Positions 1 through 10,540 of a DNA stretch of 64,000 nucleotides are shown in pieces (positions within the stretch are counted from its first letter, which is position 1; each line of letters starts with the position of its first letter). The notes below the pieces were generated by a model that saw only the letters and a program-made list of their open reading frames with translations, had not been told where the DNA came from and did not search any database. This DNA is from Actinomycetes bacterium (lineage in GTDB: Bacteria > Actinomycetota > Actinomycetes > Actinomycetales > Dermatophilaceae): contig JAKOPT010000138.1 in assembly GCA_029778715.1 (NCBI GenBank), positions 1 to 64,000 of the forward strand. The letters are read 5' to 3'. Made by a program: the position numbers and the translations under genes.

Positions 1-423
1 ACGATTCGTCGTAGACGGTGGCGGCGGTGTCCCAGTGGCCGCGGGCTTGGGCGACGGTCCCGACGTTGTTCAAGGAGATGGACAGGTCGCGCAGGGCTTG
101 GGGGGTGGCTAACCGGTCGGCCAACTCCCGGCGCAGGGACAACGATTCGTCGTAGACGGTGGCGGCAGTGTCCCAGTGGCCGCGGGCTTGGGCGACGGCC
201 CCGACGTTGTCCAAGGAGATGGACAGGTCGCGCAGGGCTTCGGGGGTGCCCAACCGCTCGGCCAACTCCCGGCGCAGGGACAACGATTCGTCGTAGACGG
301 TGGCGGCGGTGTCCCAGTGGCCGCGGGCTTGGGCGACGGCCCCGACGTTGTTCAAGGACACGGACAGGTCGCGCAGGGCTTCGGGGGTGCCCAACCGCTC
401 GGCCAACTCCCGGCGCAGCCTCA
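1..423 (-). repeat. 141-bp in-frame coding repeats (47 aa each)
   Basis: The block beginning ACGATTCGTCGTAGACGG recurs at positions 1, 142 and 283, a strict 141-bp period. The copies differ by only a few bases, indicating recent duplication or homogenisation. They encode the TPR-like units of the overlapping gene, and the array continues past the left edge. Confidence 0.9.
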
Positions 424-1297
424 GCGATGCGTCGCGGGCCAGTTCTGCCGTCGCCAGGTCTCGGTAACGGAAGGCGACGTCGCCGAGGAGGTCAACCAGG
501 CCGATGACGTCGGCCCCGGGTTGTCGCGCCAAGACGTCGAGCGCGTGCCGAAGGTCGGTCGTCAGTCCGGCGTCGTCCTCGGCGGCGCCGTGGAGTTCGG
601 CGGCAGCGACGAACGCGAGGGCTTGCTCGAGGCTGTCCTCGGGAGCCGTTCGCGCCGCCTCCAGGGCCAGCGTGCGGGCAGCGCCGAGGTCGCTTCCGGC
701 GACGCGACTGGCGCGGGCCAGCAGGCTGAGCACCGGCCCGGCACCGGCGGAACGGACACTCTCCGGGAGTGAGTAGCGAGCGAAGAGCAGACCCTCAACC
801 TCCTCGGCAGCGGGGGTAGAGGTCATCGGTGCGTCGGGCGCCGGGCCCGCGAGTGCGTCGGTGACGACGAGGTAGAGCGAGCGCACCGACCACAGGTCCG
901 CGGCATACTCCACACACTCGGCCGCCAACGAACTCGGGCCGAGCACGATCAACGCCCCCTGGCCCGGACGCGCGAGCCGGGTGCGCACCTCGTTGAGCCG
1001 ACCGAGGATCCGGGCCCGCGCCGCCGCCTCCTTGGTGCCGTACGGCAACGAGACGACGCTCAACCCCTCCTGGGGAAGATCGGCCGTCACCGCCGCGACG
1101 ACCTCGTCCGGCTCACCGGCATACACCCGGATCGGTTGGCCGCGGCGATGGGCCTGGGTCCGCAGCCGCTCAACCAGGTCGGCCCGGTCCACCGGATTGG
1201 CCGCTGCAACAAGCACGACGGAGGGCTGCCCGATCGTCCACTCGAGGTGGATCCGCAACTGATCCCACGCGCTGTTCAGCGTTCGATCGGGCGCCAT
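1..1297 (-). CDS. TPR-like tandem-repeat protein with degenerate NTPase-like N-terminus (3' end outside window)
   Basis: Not assigned to a named family. The gene starts at an ATG three bases after the stop of the upstream ATPase gene (TGA-CCG-ATG), so the two are almost certainly translationally coupled, and it runs off the left edge after about 432 codons. The N-terminal ~150 residues look like an alpha/beta nucleotide-binding fold without a Walker A motif (for example a VVLVAAANP strand and a GALIVLGPSS strand). A helical stretch follows, then near-identical 47-residue repeats of the type LRRELAERLGTPEALRDLS, each ending in GHWDTAATVYDES, which read as TPR-like helical pairs. An inactive STAND-like or sensor protein working with the neighbouring ATPase is inference; the C-terminus is not visible. 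Confidence 0.75.
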   Translation of the reverse strand, partial: MAPDRTLNSAWDQLRIHLEWTIGQPSVVLVAAANPVDRADLVERLRTQAHRRGQPIRVYAGEPDEVVAAVTADLPQEGLSVVSLPYGTKEAAARARILGRLNEVRTRLARPGQGALIVLGPSSLAAECVEYAADLWSVRSLYLVVTDALAGPAPDAPMTSTPAAEEVEGLLFARYSLPESVRSAGAGPVLSLLARASRVAGSDLGAARTLALEAARTAPEDSLEQALAFVAAAELHGAAEDDAGLTTDLRHALDVLARQPGADVIGLVDLLGDVAFRYRDLATAELARDASLRLRRELAERLGTPEALRDLSVSLNNVGAVAQARGHWDTAATVYDESLSLRRELAERLGTPEALRDLSISLDNVGAVAQARGHWDTAATVYDESLSLRRELADRLATPQALRDLSISLNNVGTVAQARGHWDTAATVYDES

Positions 1298-1300
1298 CGG

Positions 1301-2554
1301 TCAGAGCAGCGGCTTGAGCAGCGGATGGACGTCGAACCAGGTCGTCTGGGCGTTGGGGTAGCGCAAGATGGCCCCCATCGTGATGAGTTGCATCTCGTCG
1401 CCCTTGCGCGCCTGGTCGGTGAAGAGCATGTGCGTGTCGCGGACCTGGCGCAGGATGTCGAGATGCTCACGCGTGAGCACGGTCGTGTAGTTGTCCCGGA
1501 GGTTGGCCGCCGCCCGCTGTACCGCCGACGCATCGACCGGCAAGGACTTGGCGTCGACAAGGATGAGCCGGGTCAACCGGAGCAGGTCGCGGAAGGTGCC
1601 CCCGCTCAAGGTGAGTAGTTCGCGCCAGCACTCCTCGGACATGAGCCGACTCGGGTCAGCGCCGGGAGCCCGCCGGGCGATGACGTCCTGCAAGGCGGCA
1701 TACCCCGGCTCGTAGACGGCCCCGGCGCGGTCATGCAACTTGACGTTGACGACATGCCGGAGCGAGCCGCTGCCGACCTCGAGGTAGATGGGGATCGTGT
1801 AGATGATGTGCAGGTTGGGGATCTGTAGGTCGGCGGCCAATTCGATGAACGTCGCCTCGACGGAGGCCCGCACCTGCTCGAAGGTCTCGCCGATCCCGCG
1901 GAAATGATCGATCGAGTCGACGATGAAGACGACGGGCTCCGTGGCGTCCAAGGTGGCGAGGATGTCGGCGAAGAAGGCGTGAAACTCGGCGCGGAAGGTG
2001 CGGCGATTGTGGTTGAAGATCTCCTTGGCCTCGGCCGCGAACGTCGGGTCGTCCTTGAGGTAGGGGGCGATCTCGACGCCGGCCTTGACCACCCCTCCGT
2101 CGACGTCGAGAGTCCCCTTGCCGGTGAACCGGATCCGTTTGAGGAACTCCCAGTAGCGGCGCATCGGCGGGCCGTTGAGGTCGTGATCGATGGCATGCGC
2201 GAAACCGGCGGCCAAGGCGTGGGGGAGGATCGCGGTCTCCATGGGGAGCAAAGTGTTGAAGTAGTCCTCGACATCCATGAAGGCGACCCGGTATCCCTCC
2301 GCCTCCAACTCGTGGCGCAGGCGCACCAGTTCCGAGGTCTTGCCACACCCGCGGAACCCCGAGAACCACTGGACCGACTGCGCGACACTGAAATCGATCT
2401 CGTCGCGCATCCGGGGCACGTGGTCGTAGTCGCGCATCCCCGCGCGCTCATAGATCGGCACGTAGTAGGCCTGGGCGCGCTCGTCGGTGCCGTGCTGGAT
2501 GTCGACCGCCCGGTAGAAGTCCCGGCGGTACTCGCGGTCGCTCCGCTGCTCCAT
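1301..2554 (-). CDS. P-loop ATPase (STAND/KAP-like), coupled to the repeat protein
   Basis: A 417-residue ATPase. Walker A is GFRGCGKTS (residues 66-74) and the Walker B-like segment is VVFIVDSID (208-216), followed by helical sequence. The N-terminus carries a short conserved-looking Tyr-rich region (QAYYVPIYERAG). No membrane segment is visible. This layout resembles single-domain AAA/STAND ATPases of actinobacterial conflict or signalling modules, which are often paired with TPR proteins. Exact family and function are unknown. It is the first gene of a two-gene unit, its stop lying 3 bp before the start of the next gene. Confidence 0.8.
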   Translation of the reverse strand: MEQRSDREYRRDFYRAVDIQHGTDERAQAYYVPIYERAGMRDYDHVPRMRDEIDFSVAQSVQWFSGFRGCGKTSELVRLRHELEAEGYRVAFMDVEDYFNTLLPMETAILPHALAAGFAHAIDHDLNGPPMRRYWEFLKRIRFTGKGTLDVDGGVVKAGVEIAPYLKDDPTFAAEAKEIFNHNRRTFRAEFHAFFADILATLDATEPVVFIVDSIDHFRGIGETFEQVRASVEATFIELAADLQIPNLHIIYTIPIYLEVGSGSLRHVVNVKLHDRAGAVYEPGYAALQDVIARRAPGADPSRLMSEECWRELLTLSGGTFRDLLRLTRLILVDAKSLPVDASAVQRAAANLRDNYTTVLTREHLDILRQVRDTHMLFTDQARKGDEMQLITMGAILRYPNAQTTWFDVHPLLKPLL

Positions 2555-2571
2555 TCCGCGAGTCTATGCCC

Positions 2572-3564
2572 CTACGACGTGGAGGCCGGGGCGCCCGCGG
2601 ACTGACTCTCCGATCCGGCCGGTCCCGGGGACGTGGGGCGCCAGGGCGCGGCGTTCTTCAGGACCGTGCCGTCGCGCAGCGTCACGTCGTAGGTGATCGT
2701 CGGTCTGGGGCCACCCTCGCCGCTGGGCAGGCCGGCGTCGGCCGGGTTGAAGGCCAACCCGGGCCACCACGCGGCATACGTGCCGTCCTTGACGGAGGCC
2801 TGCACGCTCACGCCCTGGGAGTGGATCGTCACCCCGACGACGTCGGAGCCGACGCGACCGGAGGTCACCGAGGCCGGCTCCTGGCGCCCGGACCCGAACA
2901 GGCCGGTGTCCTTCCCGAACTCGGCGATCGCCCCCTCGGTGAAGTCCCGCCCGGTCGGCGCGGCGAACCCGCCGCCCCCCGCCGCGGCCGACGACACATG
3001 CGTGGGGTTGGCGCCCGAACCGGCCGGCAACTCGGCCAGGCACGAGGCCGTCCACTCGTAGGCGTTCGGCGTCGTCGTCGCGAGCAACACCGCGACCCAG
3101 GTGCCGCGACGCTCGGCGAGGCGAACGGCGAGGTCCGAGGCGCGCACCGACGGGGCCGGTGCCCCGCCGATGGTGCCGAGTTGGTCCCGGCAGGCATTGA
3201 CGACCCGTGCGAGTTCGCCGGGAGCCACGCTCGTCGGGGTCGCCGTCCATGTCGCGTAGGCATAACTCGAACCCAGGCCGGGCAGGGCGACGACTCCGGC
3301 GGCCAGGGCGGCGGTCGCGCCGGTGGCGAGCGCCACCCGGCGCCACGGGTGGCGGCGCGGCGGAATCCAGCCGGCCGACGATCCGGGCGCCACACCCGGG
3401 GCGGCGGCGTCGAGTGCGGGGCCCCACTCGGCCGTGGGGTCGCTGGCCATGACGGCGGCGAGCAGGTGGGCCTGGCGTTCGCGGTCCACCGGTTCCCCCG
3501 CGGGGGCGGCGTCGAGGGTGCGCAGGGTGTGGTCACGGGCGGGGTCGAGGACGTGGACGTTCAT
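2572..3564 (-). CDS. Single-pass membrane protein, partner of ECF sigma factor
   Basis: A 330-residue protein whose ATG overlaps the sigma-factor stop (ATGA, 3561-3564). It has a cytoplasmic N-terminus of about 75 residues, a basic stretch (PPRRHPWRR), one membrane helix around 77-97, and an extracytoplasmic region of about 230 residues. Such proteins downstream of actinobacterial ECF factors often modulate the sigma factor. No zinc-binding HxxxCxxC anti-sigma motif is visible, so anti-sigma activity is inference from position only. It could equally be the main target of its partner. Confidence 0.7.
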   Translation of the reverse strand: MNVHVLDPARDHTLRTLDAAPAGEPVDRERQAHLLAAVMASDPTAEWGPALDAAAPGVAPGSSAGWIPPRRHPWRRVALATGATAALAAGVVALPGLGSSYAYATWTATPTSVAPGELARVVNACRDQLGTIGGAPAPSVRASDLAVRLAERRGTWVAVLLATTTPNAYEWTASCLAELPAGSGANPTHVSSAAAGGGGFAAPTGRDFTEGAIAEFGKDTGLFGSGRQEPASVTSGRVGSDVVGVTIHSQGVSVQASVKDGTYAAWWPGLAFNPADAGLPSGEGGPRPTITYDVTLRDGTVLKNAAPWRPTSPGPAGSESQSAGAPASTS

Positions 3565-4205
3565 GGTGTGCTCTCCTGCAAGGTCGGGTGGTCGGTGGGC
3601 GATTCGAGGCGGGGGGCGGGCGGCGCGGCGGCGGCTCGCGGCCCGGCCGTGGGCGTTCCGGCGGCGGTGACGTGCCCCCGCGCCGGGGCGAGGAGGTGCC
3701 CGCGCAGCGCACGCCGGGCTCGTGAAAGCCGCAACCGGTATGCCGCCGAGCTGATCCCCAACACCCGCGCACCTTGCGCGGACGTGAGGTCCTCGAACAG
3801 GGCGAGTGAGAGGACTTCCTGCTCACCGGCCCCGAGGCGCTGCCAGGCGGCGGCAAGGTCCACCCGGGCCGCCACCTCGTCAAGCCCGGACTCGGCGGCC
3901 GGGTCTCGACCCGGCATACCCGCCGGCTGCGCGCACAGCCGGACCGCCACCGCATCCTGGCGATGCTGGGAGCGGGCCGCGTTGAGCAGGCACCGGCGGG
4001 CGACGGCATACAGCCACGGCAGCGCTTGACCGGGGGCGACCGGCACGGCGTCGAGGCGCCGCCAGGCGACGAGGAAGGTCTCGGCGACGATGTCGTCGGC
4101 ACTGGCCGGGTCGGTGCGGCGCCGCGCGAACCTCAGGATCGGCTCGTAATGCGCGGCGTACACCTCCTTGAAGCGGGTCTCACGCTGCGCGGTTGTCGGT
4201 CTCAC
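3561..4205 (-). CDS. ECF-family RNA polymerase sigma factor
   Basis: A 214-residue sigma-70 family factor with only regions 2 and 4. Region 2 includes YEPILRFARRRT and the DIVAETFLVAWRRL helix (about residues 20-55). Region 4 is the helix-turn-helix around LTSAQGARVLGISSAAYRLRLSRAR. The C-terminal ~35 residues are Pro/Ala-rich. It redirects RNA polymerase to a specific set of promoters. The first gene of a two-gene operon with the overlapping membrane protein, which is the usual arrangement for membrane-controlled ECF factors. Confidence 0.88.
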   Translation of the reverse strand: MRPTTAQRETRFKEVYAAHYEPILRFARRRTDPASADDIVAETFLVAWRRLDAVPVAPGQALPWLYAVARRCLLNAARSQHRQDAVAVRLCAQPAGMPGRDPAAESGLDEVAARVDLAAAWQRLGAGEQEVLSLALFEDLTSAQGARVLGISSAAYRLRLSRARRALRGHLLAPARGHVTAAGTPTAGPRAAAAPPAPRLESPTDHPTLQESTP

Positions 4206-4238
4206 GTCATCCCTATGTCCACCAGGGCCGTGGGTGTG

Positions 4239-5300
4239 TCAGCCGGCCGTGCGCCGACCCGCCCACTCCCGCAGTCGCGGCGCCGGCCACGTCGTCACGA
4301 TCCGGTCGGCCGGTATGCCGTGCGCGGCCGCACGCGCGCACCCGTAGGCCTTCATGTCGAGTTGCCCCGGGGCATGCGCGTCGGAGTCGATGGCGAACAA
4401 ACACCCCATCTCCAACGCCAACGACAGCAACTCATCGGGTGGGTCGCTCCGCTCCGGGCGCGAGTTGATCTCCACGGCCACCTCGTGTTCGGCGCACGCC
4501 TCGAACACCGCCCGCGCGTCGAACTCCGACGGCGGGCGTGTGCCCCGAGACCCCTCGACCAGCCGGCCCGTGCAGTGCCCCAGCACGTCGACCCGGGGGT
4601 TGCGCACCGCGGCGAGCATCCGGGCCGTCATCGGGGCGCGGGCCATCCGCAGTTTGCTGTGGACCGAGGCGGTGACGAGATCGAGCCGGTCCAGCACATC
4701 GGCGCGCTGGTCGAGCCGGCCGTCGTCGAGGATGTCGACCTCGATGCCGGTGAGGAACGCGAACCCCTCCCCGACCGCCGCGTCGATGGCCTCGACGATC
4801 CCGATCTGGGCGAGCAGCCGCTCGGCGCTCAACCCTCGGGCCACCCGCAACGACGGGCTGTGGTCGGTGAGGACGAGCCACTCGTGGCCCAACTCCATCC
4901 CGGTGAGCACCATCTCGTCGATGGGCGAGCCGCCGTCACTCCAGTCCGAGTGGAGGTGGCAGTCGCCGCGCAGCGCGGCATACAACTCCTCCCCACCGGC
5001 GGCCAGCGGACCCCCGACCTTCTCCTCCAACCCGGTGAGGTATGCCGCCCGCTCACCGCGCGCGGCTGCCTCGACAACCCCGGCGGTCGCCGACCCGATG
5101 CCCGGCAACTCCTGGAGCGTGCCGGCGCTGGCGCGGGCCTCGACCTCCCCGGGCGGCAGCGCCTTGAGCGTCTTGACCGCGCGCCGGAAGGCCTCGACCC
5201 GGTAGGTGCCGGCGCGGGAGCGTTCGAGGAGGTAGGCGACCCGGCGCAGGGCGTCGATCGGCCCCGGGGGCGACGGGTCTGGCACCAGGGCGGTGACCAT
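4239..5300 (-). CDS. PolX-like helix-hairpin-helix/PHP-domain phosphoesterase
   Basis: The 353-residue product starts at the ATG overlapping the TGA of the upstream aminotransferase (TGATG), so I preferred this to a longer in-frame extension. Residues ~15-90 resemble the N-terminal 8-kDa helix-hairpin-helix domain of family X DNA polymerases (LQELPGIGSATAGVVEAAA). From residue ~112 a PHP domain follows, with metal ligands in DCHLHSDWSDG (113-123), LVLTDHSPS and a C-terminal DSDAH. The polymerase palm between these domains in PolX is absent. Metal-dependent 3'-5' exonuclease or other phosphoesterase activity is likely; a DNA-repair role is inference. Confidence 0.82.
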   Translation of the reverse strand: MVTALVPDPSPPGPIDALRRVAYLLERSRAGTYRVEAFRRAVKTLKALPPGEVEARASAGTLQELPGIGSATAGVVEAAARGERAAYLTGLEEKVGGPLAAGGEELYAALRGDCHLHSDWSDGGSPIDEMVLTGMELGHEWLVLTDHSPSLRVARGLSAERLLAQIGIVEAIDAAVGEGFAFLTGIEVDILDDGRLDQRADVLDRLDLVTASVHSKLRMARAPMTARMLAAVRNPRVDVLGHCTGRLVEGSRGTRPPSEFDARAVFEACAEHEVAVEINSRPERSDPPDELLSLALEMGCLFAIDSDAHAPGQLDMKAYGCARAAAHGIPADRIVTTWPAPRLREWAGRRTAG

Positions 5301-6532
5301 CAGCCGACGATTTCTTCCAGGGCTGCGAGCAGCCGGTCGACGTCCGAGTCGTCGGTGTAGGGCGCGAGCCCCACCCGGATCGCGCCGTCGTCGCCGAGGC
5401 CGAGGCGCCGGCTGCACTCGAGGGCGTAGAAACTGCCGGCCGGGGCGTTGACGCCGCGCTCCGCCAGGGCCCGGCGGACGTCCTGGTCGTCATGCCCGTC
5501 GAGGGTGAAGAGGAGCGTGGGCGTGCGCTTGGCCGCGTTGGCGAAGACGCGCACGCCGGGCAGCGCCCGGATGCCGGCTTCGAGGCGGGCCCCGAGGCGC
5601 TGTTCGTGGGCGTGGATGGCGTCGAAGGCGGCCACGAGCCGGTCGCGGCGGTGCGAGGCCGCATCCTGTTCACCGGACAGGGAGGCCAGGAAGTCGACGG
5701 CCGCCGTCGTCCCGGCCATGAGCTCATAGGGCAGGGTGCCGAACTCGAACCGCTCAGGCACCTCGTCCCTCGACGGCGCCAACTTGTCGATCGCCAGCCC
5801 CTCGAGGATCTCCGGGTCGGCGGCCACCACGCCGCAGTGCGGGCCGAGGAACTTGTAGGGAGAGCAGGTCCAGAAGTCGGCCCCGAGCCGGCGCAGGTCG
5901 ACGCTCGCGTGCGCACTCGCATGCACCCCGTCGACCCAGAGCAGCGCCTCGACCTCGTGGGCGAGCTCGCCGACACGGCATACCGGCGGCTTGGTCCCGA
6001 TGAGATTGCTCGCCGCCGTCATGGCAACCAGCCGGGTGCGCTCGGTGATGACGGCCGCGAACTCCTCGGCCCGCTGCTCGCCGGTCGCGGGGTCGAAGTC
6101 GGCCCAGCGCACGGTGGCACCGACGGCGGCCGCGGCCTGCACCCAGGGGCGGACGTTCGCGTCGTGGTCGAGCCGGGAGACGACGACCTCGTCGCCGGGA
6201 CCCCAGGTGCGCCCGAGCGCCCGGGACAGGTCGTAGGTCAACGCGGTGGCGCTGCGCCCGAAGATCACCCCGCGCGGGTCGGCGCCGAGCAGGTCACCGA
6301 GGGCGGCTCGGCAGGCGCCGACGATCTCCTCGGCCCGCCGTTCGGCCGCCGTGACGAACCCCCGGTTGGCCACCGCCGACGTCAGCGTGCGCGCCACCGC
6401 CTCGGCGACGACGTCGGGAGTTTGGGTGCCGCCGGGCCCGTCGAAATGCGCCGCCCCCTCCCGCAGCGCCGGGAAATGCGCCCGGACCGCCGCGACGTCG
6501 TAGCCAGGGTCTGAGGTGGCGCGCGAAGTCAT
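5300..6532 (-). CDS. Cysteine desulfurase-like class V aminotransferase (PLP-dependent)
   Basis: A 410-residue fold-type I PLP enzyme. The PLP-binding lysine is in SPYKFLGPH. Other family landmarks are an N-terminal FDGPGGTQTP, a WVDGVHASAHA stretch supplying the cofactor aspartate, and a C-terminal IRVGLAPYTD. It resembles the 'cysteine desulfurase-like' subfamily rather than IscS or SufS: I see no SUF or ISC genes and no obvious active-site Cys loop. Start ATG is at 6532, with an in-frame ATG at 6541. It overlaps the PHP gene by one base, so the two are co-transcribed. The substrate is unknown. Confidence 0.82.
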   Translation of the reverse strand: MTSRATSDPGYDVAAVRAHFPALREGAAHFDGPGGTQTPDVVAEAVARTLTSAVANRGFVTAAERRAEEIVGACRAALGDLLGADPRGVIFGRSATALTYDLSRALGRTWGPGDEVVVSRLDHDANVRPWVQAAAAVGATVRWADFDPATGEQRAEEFAAVITERTRLVAMTAASNLIGTKPPVCRVGELAHEVEALLWVDGVHASAHASVDLRRLGADFWTCSPYKFLGPHCGVVAADPEILEGLAIDKLAPSRDEVPERFEFGTLPYELMAGTTAAVDFLASLSGEQDAASHRRDRLVAAFDAIHAHEQRLGARLEAGIRALPGVRVFANAAKRTPTLLFTLDGHDDQDVRRALAERGVNAPAGSFYALECSRRLGLGDDGAIRVGLAPYTDDSDVDRLLAALEEIVG

Positions 6533-6707
6533 GGCGTCCATCCTGCCGCCCCCGGGTCCGGTCCGGTATGCCGCGCCCGCCAGGAGGTATGCCGCCGCCG
6601 TGCCGCCGTCGTCGGCGTCGTCGGCGTCGTCGGTCGTCCTCCTCGGAGTCGTCGGCTGCCTTCGTCGGCGTCGTCGGCTGTCCTCGTCGGAGTCGCCCGA
6701 GCGGTCG

Positions 6708-8400
<1,693 letters not shown>

Positions 8401-8430
8401 TGAACGAAGATCGCCGTTCACCCAGCGCGA

Positions 8431-8444
8431 TGAAAGCGTTTTTA
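8431..8444. promoter_or_regulatory. LacI/CcpA-like operator upstream of beta-amylase
   Basis: TGAAAGCGTTTTTA matches the catabolite-type palindrome TGAAAGCGTTTTCA at 13 of 14 positions. It lies 85 bp before the GTG start of the beta-amylase gene, in an AT-richer patch (TTTTTACTACACTGG) that could hold the promoter. LacI-family repressors with such sites commonly control starch and maltose genes; the regulator itself is not in the window. Confidence 0.5.
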
Positions 8445-8528
8445 CTACACTGGTCCCACCACGTTCACGCAGCGTCGCGCGACCTGGGTCTCCATGGTGG
8501 CGGCGCCTTCTCGAACCCCGGAGTCCTC

Positions 8529-10235
8529 GTGTCTCTTCGCCTCCCCTCGATCCTCACGACCGGCGCGGCCGTCGCCCTGGCCGCCGCGATCGCCGTCGTC
8601 GCCGTGCCCGCGCAGGCCTGCGCGGCGACCGCGACCAACAACCCCGGATTCACCGCCAACGTCATGGCCCCGCTCCAGATCACGGACTGGGCCGGTTTCG
8701 AATCGCAGATCCAGACCGCCAAGGAATACGGCGTTGACGCCGTGTCCGTCGACGTGTGGTGGGGACAGGTCGAAACCAGCGACAACGTCTTCAACTGGGG
8801 CTACTACGACACCGTGTTCGCCAAGGTCAAGGCGCACGGGCTCAAGATCGTGCCGATCTTCTCTTTCCACCAATGCGGTGGCAACGTCGGCGACACCTGC
8901 AACATCCCGATCCCGGGCTTCCTGGCCGCCAAGTACACCGGGCGCGTCCTCGGCGGGGTCACGCTCGACTCCCAGGGCTTGAAGTACAAGTCCGAGCAGG
9001 GCCACTACAGCAACGAAACGGTACAAGCCTGGGCCGACCCGCTCGTCTCCGGTGAGTATGCCGACTTCGCCTCGGCTTTCGCCGCCCACTACGCCGGGAC
9101 GTATGCCGCTGACCTCCAGGAGATCAACGTCTCCCTCGGGCCGGCCGGTGAGTTGCGATACCCGAGCTACAACGCGCACGACACGGGCACCGGCTACCCC
9201 TCCCGCGGGGCGCTGCAGTCCTACAGCCCGTTGGCGCTGGCCGACTTCCGCACCTCGACGATGACCAAGTACGGCACCCTCGGCGCGGTCAACGCCGCCT
9301 GGGGAACGAACCTGACGAGCACCGCCCAGATCTCACCGCCCACCGACGGCGACACCTTCTTCACCTCCGGTGCCTACCGCACGAGCACCTACGGCAAGGA
9401 CTTCATCGACTGGTACAACTCCGCCCTCGTCACCCACGGCAAGACCGTCCTCAACGCCGTGTCCGCGGCGCTCGGCTCGTCCTTCCCCGGGGCGGCCCTG
9501 GGCTACAAGGTCCCCGGCGTGCACTGGGCGATGACCAACCCGGCATACCCGCGGGCCGCCGAAGTCGCCGCCGGGCTGGTCCAAACGAGCGTCGACATGG
9601 GCGCCGACGCGACCGGCCACGGCTACGCCCGCATCGTGTCGCTCGCCACCCAAATCACGACGAGCCGCCCGGTCATCCTCCATTTCACCTGCCTGGAGAT
9701 GAGCAACAACGACACCTCCCCGTACTACTCGCGCGCCCAGGACCTCGTCTTCTGGGTGGCGAAGTACGCAGGCACCAAGGGCGTGACCATCAAGGGCGAG
9801 AACGCGCTTGCCGGCGGGGTCGCCACCAGCGCGGGTTGGGACAACATCGTCAACGCCTTCGACTGGGCTCCCTACACCGGGCTCACCGTGCTGCGGGTCG
9901 GGGACGTCGCCTCGGGCTTGGGCCTGAGCCGGTATGCCGCGTTCATCGCTCGCTATCGCCAGCAGGTCACCGTCCATTACGCCGAGCCGGCCTCGGCTAC
10001 GGGCTACACGATGCACCCGTGGAATGGTTTGAGTGGTGATCGGTCGATGACCTATGAGGGCTACCTCAACGGTCGTCACTGGTGGACGACCACCGTGACC
10101 GGCACCCCGACCTTCAACTTCTGCTTCGTCAGTAGTGCCGGGACCTGGGACGGGACGAACCGCTGGTACTCGGCGAACTCGACCCAGATCTACGTGCTCC
10201 CCGGTTCGAGCAACGTCGCCATCACCCGCCCGTAG
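8529..10235 (+). CDS. Secreted beta-amylase (GH14) with C-terminal starch-binding domain
   Basis: A 568-residue precursor with a signal peptide (residues 1-~31, ending AVPAQA). The GH14 barrel releases beta-maltose from the non-reducing ends of starch. The general acid Glu208 lies in GPAGELRYPSY and the general base Glu424 in GENAL, both typical family motifs. From about residue 480 a CBM25-like starch-binding module follows (VTVHYAEPASATGY...WNGLSG). The GTG at 8529 is chosen because GGAG lies 5 bp upstream and the signal peptide begins there; an upstream in-frame ATG at 8430 would overlap the operator. The gene is flanked on both sides by family-A repeats. Confidence 0.92.
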   Translation: MSLRLPSILTTGAAVALAAAIAVVAVPAQACAATATNNPGFTANVMAPLQITDWAGFESQIQTAKEYGVDAVSVDVWWGQVETSDNVFNWGYYDTVFAKVKAHGLKIVPIFSFHQCGGNVGDTCNIPIPGFLAAKYTGRVLGGVTLDSQGLKYKSEQGHYSNETVQAWADPLVSGEYADFASAFAAHYAGTYAADLQEINVSLGPAGELRYPSYNAHDTGTGYPSRGALQSYSPLALADFRTSTMTKYGTLGAVNAAWGTNLTSTAQISPPTDGDTFFTSGAYRTSTYGKDFIDWYNSALVTHGKTVLNAVSAALGSSFPGAALGYKVPGVHWAMTNPAYPRAAEVAAGLVQTSVDMGADATGHGYARIVSLATQITTSRPVILHFTCLEMSNNDTSPYYSRAQDLVFWVAKYAGTKGVTIKGENALAGGVATSAGWDNIVNAFDWAPYTGLTVLRVGDVASGLGLSRYAAFIARYRQQVTVHYAEPASATGYTMHPWNGLSGDRSMTYEGYLNGRHWWTTTVTGTPTFNFCFVSSAGTWDGTNRWYSANSTQIYVLPGSSNVAITRP

Positions 10236-10540
10236 CAGCGCGCATACCGGTTCGGCGGCGGCGCCCGGCAGCACCCGCCCGACCTGGCGACGGCCGTCAA
10301 CATTCGACCGAACGTCGTCAACAATCGACCAATAGGTGGGTTGTGTACGCACGTGGAGGCGAGCGGGCGGCCGTCGGTTGTCAACAATCGACCTATTGGT
10401 GGGTTGTGTACGCGTGTGGGGCGAGCGGGCGGCGGTCGGTTGTCAACAATCGACCAATAGGTGGGTTGTGTACGCGTGTGGGGCGACCGCGCGGCATACC
10501 GGCTCGGCGGCGGCGCCGACGGCTGGGGGATGATGGCGGG
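10236..10540 (+). repeat. Second family-A repeat cluster (3' of beta-amylase gene)
   Basis: Family-A copies lie at 10317, 10380 and 10442, with a truncated copy at 10296, all in the same orientation as the cluster at 8.2-8.4 kb. The copy at 10380 has CCTATTGG in place of the core CCAATAGG (its exact reverse complement, a two-base change). I see no gene or convincing promoter in this 305-bp gap, apart from one CGGCATAC motif near 10492. Confidence 0.8.
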
